Shown piece after piece: positions 29,717 to 39,581 of a stretch of 64,000 bases of DNA. Within the stretch, counting starts at the first letter, position 1. Every line of letters begins with the position of its first letter. A program made the translations under genes and the position numbers. The stretch is taken from positions 186,001 through 250,000 of the forward strand of contig NZ_SMDS01000019.1 of the NCBI RefSeq assembly GCF_013753875.1, read 5' to 3'. The stretch is from Candidatus Pantoea persica. Its GTDB lineage: Bacteria; Pseudomonadota; Gammaproteobacteria; Enterobacterales; Enterobacteriaceae. The notes beneath the pieces are model-generated. The model was given only the letters and a program-made list of their open reading frames with translations. It did no database searches and was not told the DNA's origin.

Positions 29717-30827
29717 GTGGCGGACGATTTTGCAGTAGATGGCGCGCTGGCGTAGTCGATTAGCGGCTTTAAGCCGCGCGAAGCTCAGCGTGAAATAGCG
29801 CAGGCGGTAGAAGAGGCCGTGCAGACGGGCGGTGAACTGGTGGTGGAAGCGGGAACCGGAACGGGCAAGGCTTACGCCTGTCTGGCGCCTGCGCTGCGCG
29901 CCGGAAAGAAAGTGATTGTCTCAACCGGTTCGAAAGCGCTGCAGGATCAGCTCTACGGCCGCGACTATTGCCGGAGCGCTCAATTTCACTGGAAAAACCG
30001 CCCTGCTGAAAGGGCGCTCCAACTATCTCTGCCTGGAGCGGCTTCCGCGAAGTGATGGACGCGCACAAAGCGGCGTGGATTTTTACCTCCGCCACGCTGG
30101 CGGTGAACGAATAGATGCACCACCTCGCCGATCGGCTGGGCGTGCGTGCGGCGAAAACCCTGATCCTCAACAGCCCTTCGACTATCAGCGCTAGGCGCTG
30201 CTTTGCGTGCCGCGCAACCTGCCGGAGCCGAACCGCCCCGGCGGCGCGCGTCAGCTGGCGCGCATGATGAAGCCGCTGATCGGCGCCAACAACGGGCTCT
30301 GCTTCTTTCTCTGCTCTGTACCTCGCACCTGATTATGCGCGAGCTGGCGGCTGAGTTTCGCACCGGCATGACGCTGCCGGTGCCGGTGCTGGTGTAGGGC
30401 GAAACCAGCAAGGGCCAGCTGCTGAAGCAGTTTATCGAGGCGGGCAACGCGCTGCTGGTGGCCACCAGCAGCTTCTGGGAGGGGGTAGACGTGCGCGGCG
30501 ACGCGCTGTCGCTAGTGATTATCGACAAGCTGCCCTTTACCTCGCCGGAAGATCCGCTGCTCAAGGCGCGCATGGAAGATTGCCGCCTGCGCGGCGGCGA
30601 TCCCTTCAGCGACGTTCAACTGCCGGATGCGGTCATCACCTTGAAGCAGGGCGTGGGCCGTCTGATCCGCGATACCGACGATTGCGGCGTGCTGGTGATT
30701 TTCGATCAGCGGTTGGTGTCGCGTCCCTACGGCGCGCTGTTTCTCAACAGCCTGCCGCGGGACGCCGCGCACCCGCGATCTGACGCGTGCCATCGCCTTC
30801 GCCTTTTCCCGGCAAGCGAAGCAGTAA
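29717..30827 (+). pseudogene. yoaA: yoaA, DinG-like helicase, decayed
   Basis: Relic of YoaA, an XPD/DinG-type iron-sulfur helicase that partners HolC in replication repair. It keeps a GTG start at 29717 and Walker A as EAGTGTGKA (the usual following Thr is Ala). About 290 residues between ALLKGRSNYLCLERL and AAWIFTSATLAVNE are deleted, including the Fe-S cysteines and DEAH box. Ambers lie near 29755, 30112, 30192 and 30396, with frameshifts near 29970 and 30310. The C-terminal helicase motifs remain readable (LLVATSSFWEGVDVRGD, ITLKQGVGRLIRDTDD) to the stop at 30827. Confidence 0.94.
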
Positions 30828-30881
30828 TTTTCCTTTGGCTGTGCTAATATGTGCGTCGTTTTAGATCATCTGAGGTTTGTT

Positions 30882-31580
30882 ATGTCTTCCCGAATCCTGG
30901 CGCTGGACACTGCGACAGAAGCCTGTTCAGCCGCACTGCTTAACCAGCAGCAGATCGATGCCCGTTTTGAAATCGCGCCGCGCGACCACACGCAGCGCAT
31001 TCTGCCACTGGTCGAGGCGCTGCTGCAGGCGCAGCAGCTGGAGCTGACCGCCCTCGATGCGTTGGCTTTCGGCTGCGGCCCCGGCAGCTTTACCGGCGTG
31101 CGTATTGGCATTGGCATCGCGCAGGGGCTGGCGCTGGGCGCCATGCTGCCGATGATCGGCATCTCGACACTCGCCACCCTGGCGCAGGGCGCTTATCGCG
31201 CGCAGGGCGCGACGCGCGTGCTGGCCGCGATTGACGCGCGCATGGGCGAAGTCTACTGGGCCGAGTACCAGCGCGACGCGCACGGCGTCTGGCAGGGCAA
31301 AGCGAGCGAAAGCGTGCTCTCTCCGGACGCGGCGTTGACGAGCATGCAGGCGCTGGAAGGTGAGTGGCATATCGCCGGCACCGGCTGGCAGGCCTGGCCG
31401 CAGCTGCGCCAGGGTCATGCCTTAACTCTGCGCGACAGCGGCGTCGAACTGCCCACCGCAGAGGATATGCTGCCGCTGGCGCAGCAGGCGTGGCTGCGCG
31501 GCGACACCGTGCCGCCGGAGCATGCTGAACCTACTTATCTGCGTAACGAAGTGGCCTGGAAAATATTGCCCGGCCGCTGA
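30882..31580 (+). CDS. tsaB: tRNA t6A biosynthesis protein TsaB
   Basis: Intact 232-residue TsaB (YeaZ), the ASKHA-fold scaffold protein that binds TsaD and TsaE for threonylcarbamoyl-A37 of ANN-decoding tRNAs; essential in E. coli. The N-terminus [19 protein letters not shown] and the [12 protein letters not shown] motif are conserved. I chose the ATG at 30882 (TGAGG upstream); an earlier in-frame ATG lies in the yoaA terminal region. It is intact beside the dead yoaA, as expected for an essential gene. Confidence 0.96.
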   Translation: MSSRILALDTATEACSAALLNQQQIDARFEIAPRDHTQRILPLVEALLQAQQLELTALDALAFGCGPGSFTGVRIGIGIAQGLALGAMLPMIGISTLATLAQGAYRAQGATRVLAAIDARMGEVYWAEYQRDAHGVWQGKASESVLSPDAALTSMQALEGEWHIAGTGWQAWPQLRQGHALTLRDSGVELPTAEDMLPLAQQAWLRGDTVPPEHAEPTYLRNEVAWKILPGR

Positions 31581-31636
31581 GGCCCGCGCAACTTATTGCC
31601 GCCGTGCCAGTCTAACAAACACCTTTTAGGAGAATG

Positions 31637-32230
31637 TCTATGTCAGTATATCAAAAAGGGTTGTCCGGCGTGTCGTTAGCCTGCGCGCTACTGCTCGGCG
31701 GCTGCGTGTCGGTGCCGGACGCCATCAAAGGCGGCTCGGCGCCTCCGCAGCAGGATCTGGTGCGCGTGATGAATGAGCCGTCGCTCTATGTCGGTCAGGA
31801 GGCGCGCTTTGGCGGCAAAGTGGTCAAGGTCACCAACCTCAACGGTAAAACCCGGCTGGAGATCGCCACACAGCCGCTGGACGACAGCGCACGTCCGCGC
31901 CTTGGCGCCGACTCGGTAGGGCGCATCTATGCCGATATCAACAACTTCGTCGATCCGGTGGATGTCAACAATCAGTACGTCACGGTGCTCGGCCCCATTA
32001 AAGGCAGCGAAAAGGGCACCATCGGTGCTGCTAGCTATGACTTCGTGGTGGTAGACGTGCGCGGCTACCAGCGCTGGCATATTATGCAGCAGGTGATGAC
32101 GCCACCGCAGCCGATCGCCCCCTGGATCTGGTACGGCCCGACGCGCCGCCATCCCGGCTACTGGGAACCTAACCCCGACTGGGGCATGAACAGCGGCCCG
32201 GCACAGGTGGAAACCATTCTGACCGAATAG
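31637..32230 (+). CDS. yeaY: Slp-family outer-membrane lipoprotein YeaY
   Basis: Intact 197-residue Slp/YeaY lipoprotein. The signal peptide ends in a lipobox LLGGC with C22; Val and Ser follow, favouring outer-membrane sorting. Family blocks [20 protein letters not shown] and [15 protein letters not shown] are conserved, as is [12 protein letters not shown] near the end. An ATG two codons earlier (31634) is an equally possible start. Probably expressed with tsaB 56 bases upstream, as in E. coli. Function in the envelope unknown; Slp relatives respond to starvation or acid. Confidence 0.92.
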   Translation, partial: SMSVYQKGLSGVSLACALLLGGCVSVPDAIKGGSAPPQQDLVRVMNEPSLYVGQEARFGGKVVKVTNLNGKTRLEIATQPLDDSARPRLGADSVGRIYADINNFVDPVDVNNQYVTVLGPIKGSEKGTIGAASYDFVVVDVRGYQRWHIMQQVMTPPQPIAPWIWYGPTRRHPGYWEPNPDWGMNSGPAQVETILTE

Positions 32231-32251
32231 GGCCACGCGTAACAGGTTCTG

Positions 32252-32284
32252 GCCCAGTCGTGGCTGCCGCGACTGGGCTTTTTA
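32252..32284 (+). terminator. Terminator after yeaY
   Basis: Stem GCCCAGTCG/CGACTGGGC with a short loop and a five-T tail, 21 bases after the yeaY stop. Confidence 0.88.
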
Positions 32285-32350
32285 TTGCCGCGGATAAGCG
32301 GGACAAAAATTAGTGATACGCTTCGTAACCTCAGCATGCCAAATCGGGCA

Positions 32351-32367
32351 AACTGGTACAATGAGTT
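32351..32367 (+). promoter_or_regulatory. Probable FadR operator upstream of fadD
   Basis: AACTGGTACAATGAGTT fits the FadR operator consensus (ANCTGGTCNGACNNGTT) in the key ACTGGT and GTT ends and resembles the E. coli fadD site. It lies 85 bases before the TTG start of fadD. The fadR gene itself is intact at 41318. Confidence 0.65.
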
Positions 32368-32435
32368 AAAATATTGTTAACAGGCTTAGTGGTGAGGCAG
32401 CAATGGAAAAACAACATGAGTATCGAGGTGACCCC

Positions 32436-34073
32436 TTGAACAAGGTCTGGCTGAAACGCTATCCGGCTGATGTCCCCGTCGAGATCTATGCGGATCGTTA
32501 TACCTCTTTGGTTGATTTATTTGAACAGGCCGCACAGCGTTACGCCGATCAACCCGCCTTCGTGAACATGGGGCAGCCCATTAGCTACCGTCAGCTTGAA
32601 CAGAAAAGCCGCGCTTTCGCCGCCTGGCTGCAGAACGGCCTGGGGCTGAAAAAAGGCGACCGCGTGGCGCTGATGATGCCGAACCTGCTGCAGTATCCGG
32701 TGGCGCTGTTCGGTGTGCTGCGCGCGGGCATAGTGGTGGTCAATGTCAATCCGCTTTATACGCCGCGCGAGCTGAAGCATCATCTGAACGACAGCGAGGC
32801 GAGCGCCATCGTGCTGGTCTCCAAATTTGCCCATACGCTGGAAAAAGTGGTGGCGGAAACCGCGGTCAGGCATGTGATTCTGACGCGGCTGGGCGATCAG
32901 CTGGCGCCGGTAAAAGCGACGTTGGTCAATTTCGTCATGAAATACATCAAGAAGATAGTGCCGAAATATCATCTGCCGGGCGCCGTCTCTTTCCGCGCTG
33001 CGCTGCAGCAGGGTGAGCAGATGGCCTATCAGCGGCCCTTGGTCACCAACGACGATCTGGCGTTCCTACAGTATACCGGCGGCACCACCGGCGTTGCCAA
33101 AGGGGCGATACTTACCCATCGCAATATGCAGGCCAATCTCGAGCAGACCAAAGCCACCTACGGCAAGCTGCTGCGCGACTGCAAAGAGCATGTGGTAACC
33201 GCGCTGCCGCTCTACCATATCTTTGCGCTGACCGTGAACTGCCTGCTGTTTCTGGAGCTGGGCGGCCAGAAACTGCTGATCACCAATCTGCGCGATATCC
33301 CTAGCTTTATCAAGGCGCTGGCAAAGTTTCCCTGTACCGCGTCACCGGCGTCAACATGCTGTTCAATACGTTGCTGAACGCTCCACAGTTCCACAAGCTC
33401 GACTTTTCCATGCTGCGCCTGCCGGCGGGCGGCGGTATAGCGGTTCAAAAGGCGGTGGCGGAGCGCTGGGAGAAACTGACCGGGCACAATCTGCTGGAGG
33501 GCTATGGCCTGACCGAGTGTTCGCCGCTGGTGTCGGTCAACTCCTACAAACATCACCGAGCACACCGGTAGCATCGGCCTGCCGGTGCCCTCTACCGACG
33601 TGCGCGTGATTGACGATCAGGGCAATGATCGTGCTGCCCGGCATGCCGGGCGAACTCTGTATCCGCGGTCCGCAGGTGATAGCAGGCTACTGGCAGCGGC
33701 CGGACGCCACGGAGGAGGTGCTGAAAAATGGCTGGCTCCTCAGCGGCGATATTGTTACCGTTGATCCGCAGGGCTTTATTCGCATTGTCGACCGCAAGAA
33801 CGATATGATCCTGGTCTCGGGCTTTAACGTCTATCTCAATGAGATAGAGGATGTGCTGATGCAGCATCCAAAAGTGCGGGAAGCGGCGGTGATCGGCGTG
33901 CCGAGCGATTTGTCAGGCGAGGCGGTAAAGGTCTGCGTGGTGAAAAAGAGGAGCTGCTGGATCACTGCCGACGCCAGCTGACCGGCTACAAAGTCCCAAA
34001 AATCATCGAGTTCCGCGATGAGCTGCCGAAAAGCAACGTTGGCAAAATTTTACGGCGCGAATTGCGCGATTAG
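32436..34073 (+). pseudogene. fadD: fadD, long-chain fatty-acid CoA ligase, frameshifted
   Basis: Relic of FadD, the membrane-associated acyl-CoA synthetase that activates imported fatty acids for beta-oxidation. Start taken at the TTG at 32436 after GAGGTG, as in E. coli ([13 protein letters not shown]). The first 300 residues are clean and include the AMP-binding P-loop [12 protein letters not shown]. Frameshifts occur near 33330, 33550, 33625 and 33945. Between them the adenylation motifs GYGLTE and [20 protein letters not shown], and the C-terminal [13 protein letters not shown], remain recognisable. Only the N-terminal domain could be translated. Confidence 0.95.
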
Positions 34074-34116
34074 GCCAGGCCCGCCGCACGCTGAGCTTTG
34101 GCACCTATTCTGGTTG

Positions 34117-34142
34117 AACGCCGGCAGAGTCCGGCGTTTTTA
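34117..34142 (+). terminator. Terminator after fadD
   Basis: Stem AACGCCGG/CCGGCGTT with a 6-base loop and T-tail, 43 bases past the fadD stop. Confidence 0.85.
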
Positions 34143-34192
34143 TTGACATGATATGGAGCGCCGCGCGCAGTGTGTCGAGGTGAAAACAAGAC

Positions 34193-35160
34193 GTGAACTA
34201 TTCCCTGATCGACCAAAATGAGCAACTGGCCGGCGGTGTGCCAGCAGGCTCGCCAGCATGCCGCGGTGGCGCTGGATACTGAATTTGTCCGCACGCGAAC
34301 CTACTATCCGCAGCTGGAGCTGATTCAGCTGTTTGATGGCGAGCAGCTGGTGCTGATCGATCCGCTGACCATCAGCGACTGGTCGCCCTTTATCACGCTG
34401 CTGAGCGACAGCCGGGTGAAAAAGTTTCTGCATGCGGGCGGCGAGGATCTGGAGGTGTTTCTGCACCGCTTTGGCGTGCTGCCGCAGCAGATGATCGATA
34501 CCCAGATTCTGGCGGCGTTCAGCGGCCAGCCGCTGTCGTGGGGCTTCGTCGCGATGGTGGCGCACTTTACCCAGACCACGCTCGACAAGAGCGAAGCGTG
34601 CACCGACTGGCTGGCGCGTCCGCTGACGCAGCGTCAGTGCGACTATGCGGCTGCGGACGTGCACTATCTGCTGCCGATCGCCCATCATCTGATGGTGATG
34701 ACCTATGCGGCGGGCAATATGGCAGCGGCGCTAGCAAGTGCGAGCAAGCTTTGTCAGCGTCGCCTCGACGTGCTACAGCCGCAGGAGGCCTGGCGCGACA
34801 TCACCAACGCCTGGCGCCTGAAGGTGGCGCGCGAAAAATATATTGCGGTGAACTTCGTGGTGCGCGAAGAGCATCTGTGGAAAGTGGCGTGCTTCCTGCC
34901 TGGCTCAATGGGAGAGCTGGATCACCTCGGCCTGTTGGGTCACGAAATTCGCTTCCACGGTAAAACCCTGCTGGCGCTGGTACAGGAGGTGAGCGAGAAG
35001 ACCGGTTACAGTCAAGAACTGCTGGCTGTAGCGTCGTCAGATCAATCAGGTGTTAAGCTAGCACTGGGGATTGAAGCCCCGCAGCGCGCGTGCCGGAACT
35101 TCTGGCTGGCGCGGCGATCTGTTTAAGACCCGCATTGAGGCCATTCTCGCTCAGCACTGA
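34193..35160 (+). pseudogene. rnd: rnd, ribonuclease D, broken
   Basis: Relic of RNase D, the DEDD exonuclease that trims tRNA 3' ends (E. coli 375 residues). The GTG start at 34193 reads VNYSLIDQNEQLA, then a frameshift near 34235 moves into the long frame. That frame contains the exonuclease core (VALDTEFVRTRTYYPQLELI, FLHAGGEDLEVFLHRFG, CDYAAADVHYLLPI). About 15 residues are missing in the NAWRLKVAREK region, and about 45 are missing or scrambled in the second HRDC domain after LALVQEV. The C-terminus RGDLFKTRIEAILAQH is in yet another frame, ending at 35160. Confidence 0.92.
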
Positions 35161-35168
35161 GCCATAAC

Positions 35169-35194
35169 ATTCCCCTGCGTTTCAGCAGGGGAAT
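35169..35194. repeat. Hairpin between rnd and minE
   Basis: A 10-base-pair inverted repeat ATTCCCCTGC/GCAGGGGAAT with a 6-base loop between convergent rnd and minE. It lacks a clear T-tract on either side, so it may be a weak terminator or mRNA-end stabiliser. Confidence 0.65.
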
Positions 35195-35212
35195 ATCTGG
35201 ATACGGGGAGAA

Positions 35213-35482
35213 TCATTTGGTCGCGTCTTCCGTCTCCGGCAGGGTTACGTTCAGCTCCAGGATAGAGATATCATCGCCTTTCTGGTCGAGCTGAACGGTG
35301 ACCATATCCGGATCGATTTTTACGTACTTGCAAATCACTTCCAGAATGTCGCGCTTGAGCTGCGGAAGATAGCGGGGCTCACTGTCGCTCCTCCTGCGTT
35401 CTGCCACGATAATTTGTAGCCTTTCCTTGGCTATATTGGCAGTGTTCTTCTTCCGGGATAAAAAGAAATCGAGTAATGTCAT
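35213..35482 (-). CDS. minE: Cell division topological specificity factor MinE
   Basis: Intact 89-residue MinE. The N-terminal membrane-targeting and anti-MinCD segment ([20 protein letters not shown]) is followed by the topological-specificity domain ([20 protein letters not shown]). MinE stimulates MinD ATPase and drives the pole-to-pole oscillation that places the division septum at midcell. It is 3 bases from the minD stop; the operon is minC-minD-minE on the minus strand. Confidence 0.97.
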   Translation of the reverse strand: MTLLDFFLSRKKNTANIAKERLQIIVAERRRSDSEPRYLPQLKRDILEVICKYVKIDPDMVTVQLDQKGDDISILELNVTLPETEDATK

Positions 35483-35485
35483 GGT

Positions 35486-36298
35486 TTATCCCCCGAACAG
35501 GCGTTTCAGGAAACCCTTCTTCTCTTCTTCAATAAAGCGGAAGGGACGTTCTTCACCAAGTAACCGATCTACGGTATCAGCATAAGCCTTGCCGGCATCG
35601 GAATTCGTGTCGAGGATCACTGGCTCGCCCTGGTTAGAGGCGCGCAGCACCGACTGGTCTTCCGGGATTACGCCCACCAGCGGAATACGCAGGATCTCCA
35701 GCACATCTTCCATGCTCAGCATATCGCCACGGTTTACACGGCCAGGGTTATAACGGGTCAGCAGCAGATGCTCTTTAACCGGCTCGTCGCCGTTTTCCGC
35801 GCGCCGCGATTTCGAGGCGATAATGCCGAGGATGCGGTCAGAGTCGCGCACGGAAGAGACTTCCGGGTTGGTGGTGATAATAGCTTCGTCGGCAAAGTAG
35901 AGCGCCATCAGTGCGCCGGTTTCAATGCCCGCCGGGGAGTCGCAGACCAAGAACTCGAAATCCATCGCGGTCAGATCGTTAAGCACCTTTTCTACGCCTT
36001 CGCGCGTCACCGCATCTTTGTCGCGCGTCTGAGAAGCGGGTAGGATATAGAGCATCTCGGTGCGCTTGTCTTTGATCAGTGCTTGGTTCAGCGTGGCATC
36101 GCCCTGGATGACGTTCACGAAGTCATACACGACGCGGCGCTCGCAACCCATAATCAGGTCCAGGTTACGCAGGCCAATGTCGAAGTCGATGACAACCGTT
36201 TTCTTTCCTTTTTGCGCTAAACCGGTGGCGATGGCCGCGCTTGACGTGGTTTTACCAACGCCCCCTTTACCGGATGTCACTACAATAATGCGTGCCAT
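35486..36298 (-). CDS. minD: Septum site-determining ATPase MinD
   Basis: Intact 270-residue ParA/MinD-type ATPase. The deviant Walker A GKGGVGKT sits at residues 10-17, followed by DFDIGLRNLDL (A') and FLVCDSPAGIE (Walker B). The C-terminal amphipathic membrane-targeting helix EEKKGFLKRLFGG is intact. MinD recruits MinC to the membrane and is displaced by MinE. Length equals the E. coli protein. Confidence 0.98.
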   Translation of the reverse strand: MARIIVVTSGKGGVGKTTSSAAIATGLAQKGKKTVVIDFDIGLRNLDLIMGCERRVVYDFVNVIQGDATLNQALIKDKRTEMLYILPASQTRDKDAVTREGVEKVLNDLTAMDFEFLVCDSPAGIETGALMALYFADEAIITTNPEVSSVRDSDRILGIIASKSRRAENGDEPVKEHLLLTRYNPGRVNRGDMLSMEDVLEILRIPLVGVIPEDQSVLRASNQGEPVILDTNSDAGKAYADTVDRLLGEERPFRFIEEEKKGFLKRLFGG

Positions 36299-36331
36299 AA
36301 ATATTGATTTCCTTAACAGAAGAAAAGGGGC

Positions 36332-37024
36332 CTAATTAAGTGTCTGGATAGTCAGCGTGCCATCTTCAAGGCTGAGGCGCGCCGCTTTACCAAAAAATTC
36401 CGTCGGGATTTGATCCATGATCCAGTATTCGCCGGCGATGGAGACCAACTCTGCTGCCAGGTTGGTGCTGAAAATCTGGCTGTTGCGATCGCCGCTAGCA
36501 CCAGCCAGCGCGCGTCCTCGTATCATGCCGTAAATATGAATGTTGCCGTCGGCGAACAGTTCGGCACCGGCGCTGACGCTGTTGGTGACGATAAGGTCGG
36601 CGTTGCGCGCGTAGATCTGCTGGCCCGAACGCACTGGGGTATTGATAATGCGCGTTTTGCTGGCCTGCGGCTCGACGGGCTGAATTTCCGGCGCGGGCGC
36701 TTCGAGCTTTTTACTCTCTTTGCCCTCGGCCAGCACCGGCAGACCCGCGCGGGCGATCATGCGCTTAAGCGCCTCGTCTTTGCAGCCGCTGACGCCGACG
36801 ATGTGTAATCCAGTTGCGGCCACCGCCTGCTGCAGCTGTTTCCAGTTAACGTTGCCGTTCAGCGCGGCAACGTTAAGAACCACCGGCGCGTTTTTCAAAA
36901 AATTTGGCGCCTGATCAATTTTGTTCTGAAGCGCCTTGCGGATAACCTCAGGTTCGGGATGATGCAGATGAACAACAGACAGGGTAAAACTGCTACCTTT
37001 GAATTCGATTGGCGTTTGCGACAT
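36332..37024 (-). CDS. minC: Septum site-determining protein MinC
   Basis: Intact 230-residue FtsZ-assembly inhibitor. The N-terminal domain ([20 protein letters not shown] to about residue 110) blocks FtsZ; the beta-helix C-terminal domain ([38 protein letters not shown]) binds MinD. I chose the ATG at 37024 ([10 protein letters not shown]), which matches the family length; the frame is open 123 bases further up. It is first in the min operon. Confidence 0.97.
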   Translation of the reverse strand: MSQTPIEFKGSSFTLSVVHLHHPEPEVIRKALQNKIDQAPNFLKNAPVVLNVAALNGNVNWKQLQQAVAATGLHIVGVSGCKDEALKRMIARAGLPVLAEGKESKKLEAPAPEIQPVEPQASKTRIINTPVRSGQQIYARNADLIVTNSVSAGAELFADGNIHIYGMIRGRALAGASGDRNSQIFSTNLAAELVSIAGEYWIMDQIPTEFFGKAARLSLEDGTLTIQTLN

Positions 37025-37178
37025 CTGTCCCACTCTGTCCTGTTTTCTCGCCCGGAGAACAAGCATCGATAAAATCAGCATTTCCGTCCGTCCGGTGAAT
37101 ATTCGAAGTTCTGCAAGCATGTTATAGTTACTGTTATTAGCAGGCAAGCCACCATTCAGGTTTATTCGAGTAAAAAAT

Positions 37179-37453
37179 CTGTTTTGTGTGATTTACAGAA
37201 GCCCGCCCCGTGACCAGACTTATCTTTATGTTGAAAAAAAGACGATTTCTCCTGCGTACCTGACGAGCTGCTGCGCGGCTTCGGCAAGCCATAGCTGACA
37301 ATGGTCGTTGACCTTGACAAGCGCGATAGGCTGGCGAGTGCCGACATCAATAAAGTGAAACAGGTACTTAGCGAGCAGGTCTATTATTTGCAAATGCCGC
37401 CGCCGGTTGAAAGTTTGCTAAAAGTTCACCTTGATTCGGCCAAAAAAGATTAA
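37179..37453 (+). pseudogene. ycgL: ycgL, UPF0745 protein, broken
   Basis: Relic of YcgL, a conserved small protein of unknown function encoded opposite minC. The reading [20 protein letters not shown] starts after CTG where a start codon is expected (37179-37181). A one-base slip in the A-run near 37236 puts DDFSCVPDELLRGFGKP in another frame. An amber near 37295 replaces the Gln that follows. The tail VKQVLSEQVYYLQMPPPVES continues to 37453. No usable product. Confidence 0.85.
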
Positions 37454-37773
37454 TTCAGATTCATCTGTAAATATAATCAGTGCTTCTCGCTTTTACAGCT
37501 TAATTATATATAACGATTTACAGCATAATAATGGCGCGATTATCGCGCCTTTTACTGGTCATTATTCTTTATTGAGCGCTTCTGCCGCCGCCGCTGGCGA
37601 TAAATTTACCGCCTCGACAGCATATATTCACGCTTTTTTGACAATTTACGCACACTAATCTTTTCCAAAGCGTCTTAATTATTGCCGTTACGGCGGACCC
37701 GAGAACCGCTGAAGCGCAAACATCCACGTACCGGCCTCGCCGGCACAACATCAAACCAGAGCAGGGGATTAGC
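37454..37773 (+). other. AT-rich spacer with a terminator between ycgL and ycgM
   Basis: GGCGCG-ATTAT-CGCGCC followed by TTTT at 37533-37556 is a plausible terminator for ycgL. The rest (320 bases in all) is AT-rich with no coding signal I recognise. It presumably includes the ycgM promoter. Confidence 0.55.
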
Positions 37774-38382
37774 ATGTATCAGCATCGTAACTGGCAGGGC
37801 ACCTTGTTAGATTTTCCAGTCAATAAGGTGGTCTGCGTCGGCAGCAAATATGCGAAACACATTAAGGAGATGGGCAGCGCCACGCCAACTGAGCCGTTGG
37901 TCTTTCTCAAGCCGGAGACCGCCATCTGCGATCTGCGCCAGCCGCTTTCCCTGCCTGCTGCTTTCGGCGAAGTGCATCACGAGGTTGAGCTGGCGGTGCT
38001 GATTAGCGCCACCCTGAAGCAGGCCAACAAGGATCTCGTGGCGCAGGCGATCGCTGGCTACGGCGTCGCACTGGATTTGACGCTGCGCGATCTGCCGGCG
38101 GGCTTCAAGAAAGCGGGTCAGCTCTGGGAGAAATCCAAGGCGTTCGATAATTCTTGTCCGATCTCTGGCTTTATTCCCTCGGCGGAATTTCCCGGCGACC
38201 CGTAGGATACCGAGCTGAAGCTGACGATCAACGGCCAGGTGCGCCAGCACGGCCGCACCTCAGAGATGCTCCATAAAACCCTACCGCTAATCTTCCATAT
38301 GAGTCAGTACCTTACGCTGTGCGCCGGCGACACGCTGGAAGTGTCGCTGGCGGGTCACGGCATCAGCACGCGCGTGCTGTAA
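37774..38382 (+). pseudogene. ycgM: ycgM, fumarylacetoacetate-hydrolase-fold protein, broken
   Basis: Relic of YcgM, an FAH-superfamily hydrolase related to acylpyruvases (E. coli 219 residues). The first 143 residues are clean, including VNKVVCVGSKYAKHIKEMGS and the metal-binding block FGEVHHEVELAVLI. An amber follows at 38203-38205 in GDP-stop-DTELKL. About 20 residues including the GTPDGVGP signature of the family are deleted after CAGDT. The C-terminus HGISTRVL is preserved to the stop at 38382. Confidence 0.92.
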
Positions 38383-38447
38383 AACTTGCAACGCCGCGCC
38401 TGACCCGATATAAGGTGCGGTTTTGTGACTAACCGGATGCAGCCGAC

Positions 38448-38894
38448 ATGAGTGAACTTCTTTTCTGGCAGACCAAACGCCTCGATCAGATGAACGACGA
38501 CGAGTGGGAGTCCTTGTGCGACGGCTGTGGCCAGTGCTGCCTCAATAAGCTGCAGGATGCCGACACGGATGAGATCTATTTCACCAACGTCGCCTGCAAT
38601 CAGCTCAACATAAAAACCTGCCAGTGCCGCAACTATGAACGCCGCTTCGACTATGAAGAGGATTGCATCAAGCTGACGCGCGAAAACCTGACGCGCTTCG
38701 ACTGGCTGCCGCGCACCTGCGCCTATCGTCTGCTGGGTGAGGGGAAAGATCTACCGGCGTGGCATCCGCTGCTGAGCGGCTCAAAGGCGGCGATGCATGC
38801 GCAGCGCATCTCGGTGCGCTACATCGCGGTGCGGGAAAGCGAAGTGCGCGACTGGGAAGATCACATTATCGACAGGCCCGATCGCAACGGGTAA
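38448..38894 (+). CDS. ycgN: YcgN, UPF0260 cysteine-cluster protein
   Basis: Intact 148-residue member of UPF0260. A cysteine cluster, CDGCGQCC near residues 24-31, with later VACNQL, KTCQC and EEDC, suggests metal or cluster binding. Function not established. It follows the broken ycgL and ycgM in the usual ycgL-ycgM-ycgN order but retains its own ATG at 38448. The terminal region ends just before the dsbB stop on the other strand. Confidence 0.92.
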   Translation: MSELLFWQTKRLDQMNDDEWESLCDGCGQCCLNKLQDADTDEIYFTNVACNQLNIKTCQCRNYERRFDYEEDCIKLTRENLTRFDWLPRTCAYRLLGEGKDLPAWHPLLSGSKAAMHAQRISVRYIAVRESEVRDWEDHIIDRPDRNG

Positions 38895-38933
38895 CGATAT
38901 CAGCAGGCTGCCTTCGGGCGGCCCGAATTGTTT

Positions 38934-39464
38934 TTAGCGGCTAAAGAGTTCGTGACGCTTCGGTTTAAACGGCTGGGCGATCAGCACCAGCAGCGCCACC
39001 AGCAGGTAAGCGGCGAAAATGCCCACCATCCACTGCGGCATGCTCAGCTTCAGGAAGGTCCAGCTACGCTCGGCGCAGTCGCCGCTGGCGACAAAGATGG
39101 AGGGCAGCCACTTGTCGAGCGGCAGCCAGCTCGGAAAGCGCGCGGCAAAGTCGCAAGTGGTGAAAGGGTTGGGATGCAGCTGCAGCATGGTGTGCTGCCA
39201 AGAGAGACGCAATCCCTCGACGGCGCTGTAGATCCAGATGGCGAGCGCGGCCCAGCGCAGCAGCGACTTAGGCGCGATGGCGCCGACGAGGCCGGCGTCC
39301 ATGACGCCGAACAGCGCGCAGCGCTCGTAGATGCACATCATGCACGGCTTCAGCCCTATAACGTGCTGGAACCAGAGCGCGACTAGCTCCAGTGCCAGCG
39401 CCGTCAGCGCCAGTAGCAGCCAGGCGGCGCGTCCGCAAGAAGATTGATTCAGATATCGCAACAT
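38934..39464 (-). CDS. dsbB: Disulfide bond formation protein DsbB
   Basis: Intact 176-residue four-helix inner-membrane protein that reoxidises DsbA and passes electrons to quinone. Both periplasmic redox pairs are visible: C41-M-M-C44, and the second pair in [10 protein letters not shown] and SGDCAERSW (about residues 104 and 130). Transmembrane helices are intact ([19 protein letters not shown] and others). It is encoded downstream of nhaB on the same strand with a 117-base gap. Confidence 0.96.
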   Translation of the reverse strand: MLRYLNQSSCGRAAWLLLALTALALELVALWFQHVIGLKPCMMCIYERCALFGVMDAGLVGAIAPKSLLRWAALAIWIYSAVEGLRLSWQHTMLQLHPNPFTTCDFAARFPSWLPLDKWLPSIFVASGDCAERSWTFLKLSMPQWMVGIFAAYLLVALLVLIAQPFKPKRHELFSR

Positions 39465-39581
39465 CTTGCTATCCCTGTAAACGGTAATGCCACGCAGTGT
39501 AAACCAAAAGCGCGTCGGTGCCAGCGTGAGCTGGCTAAAATCTTGGTCATTTTGGGCTTAACCTGATCCAGGGCAGTGATT

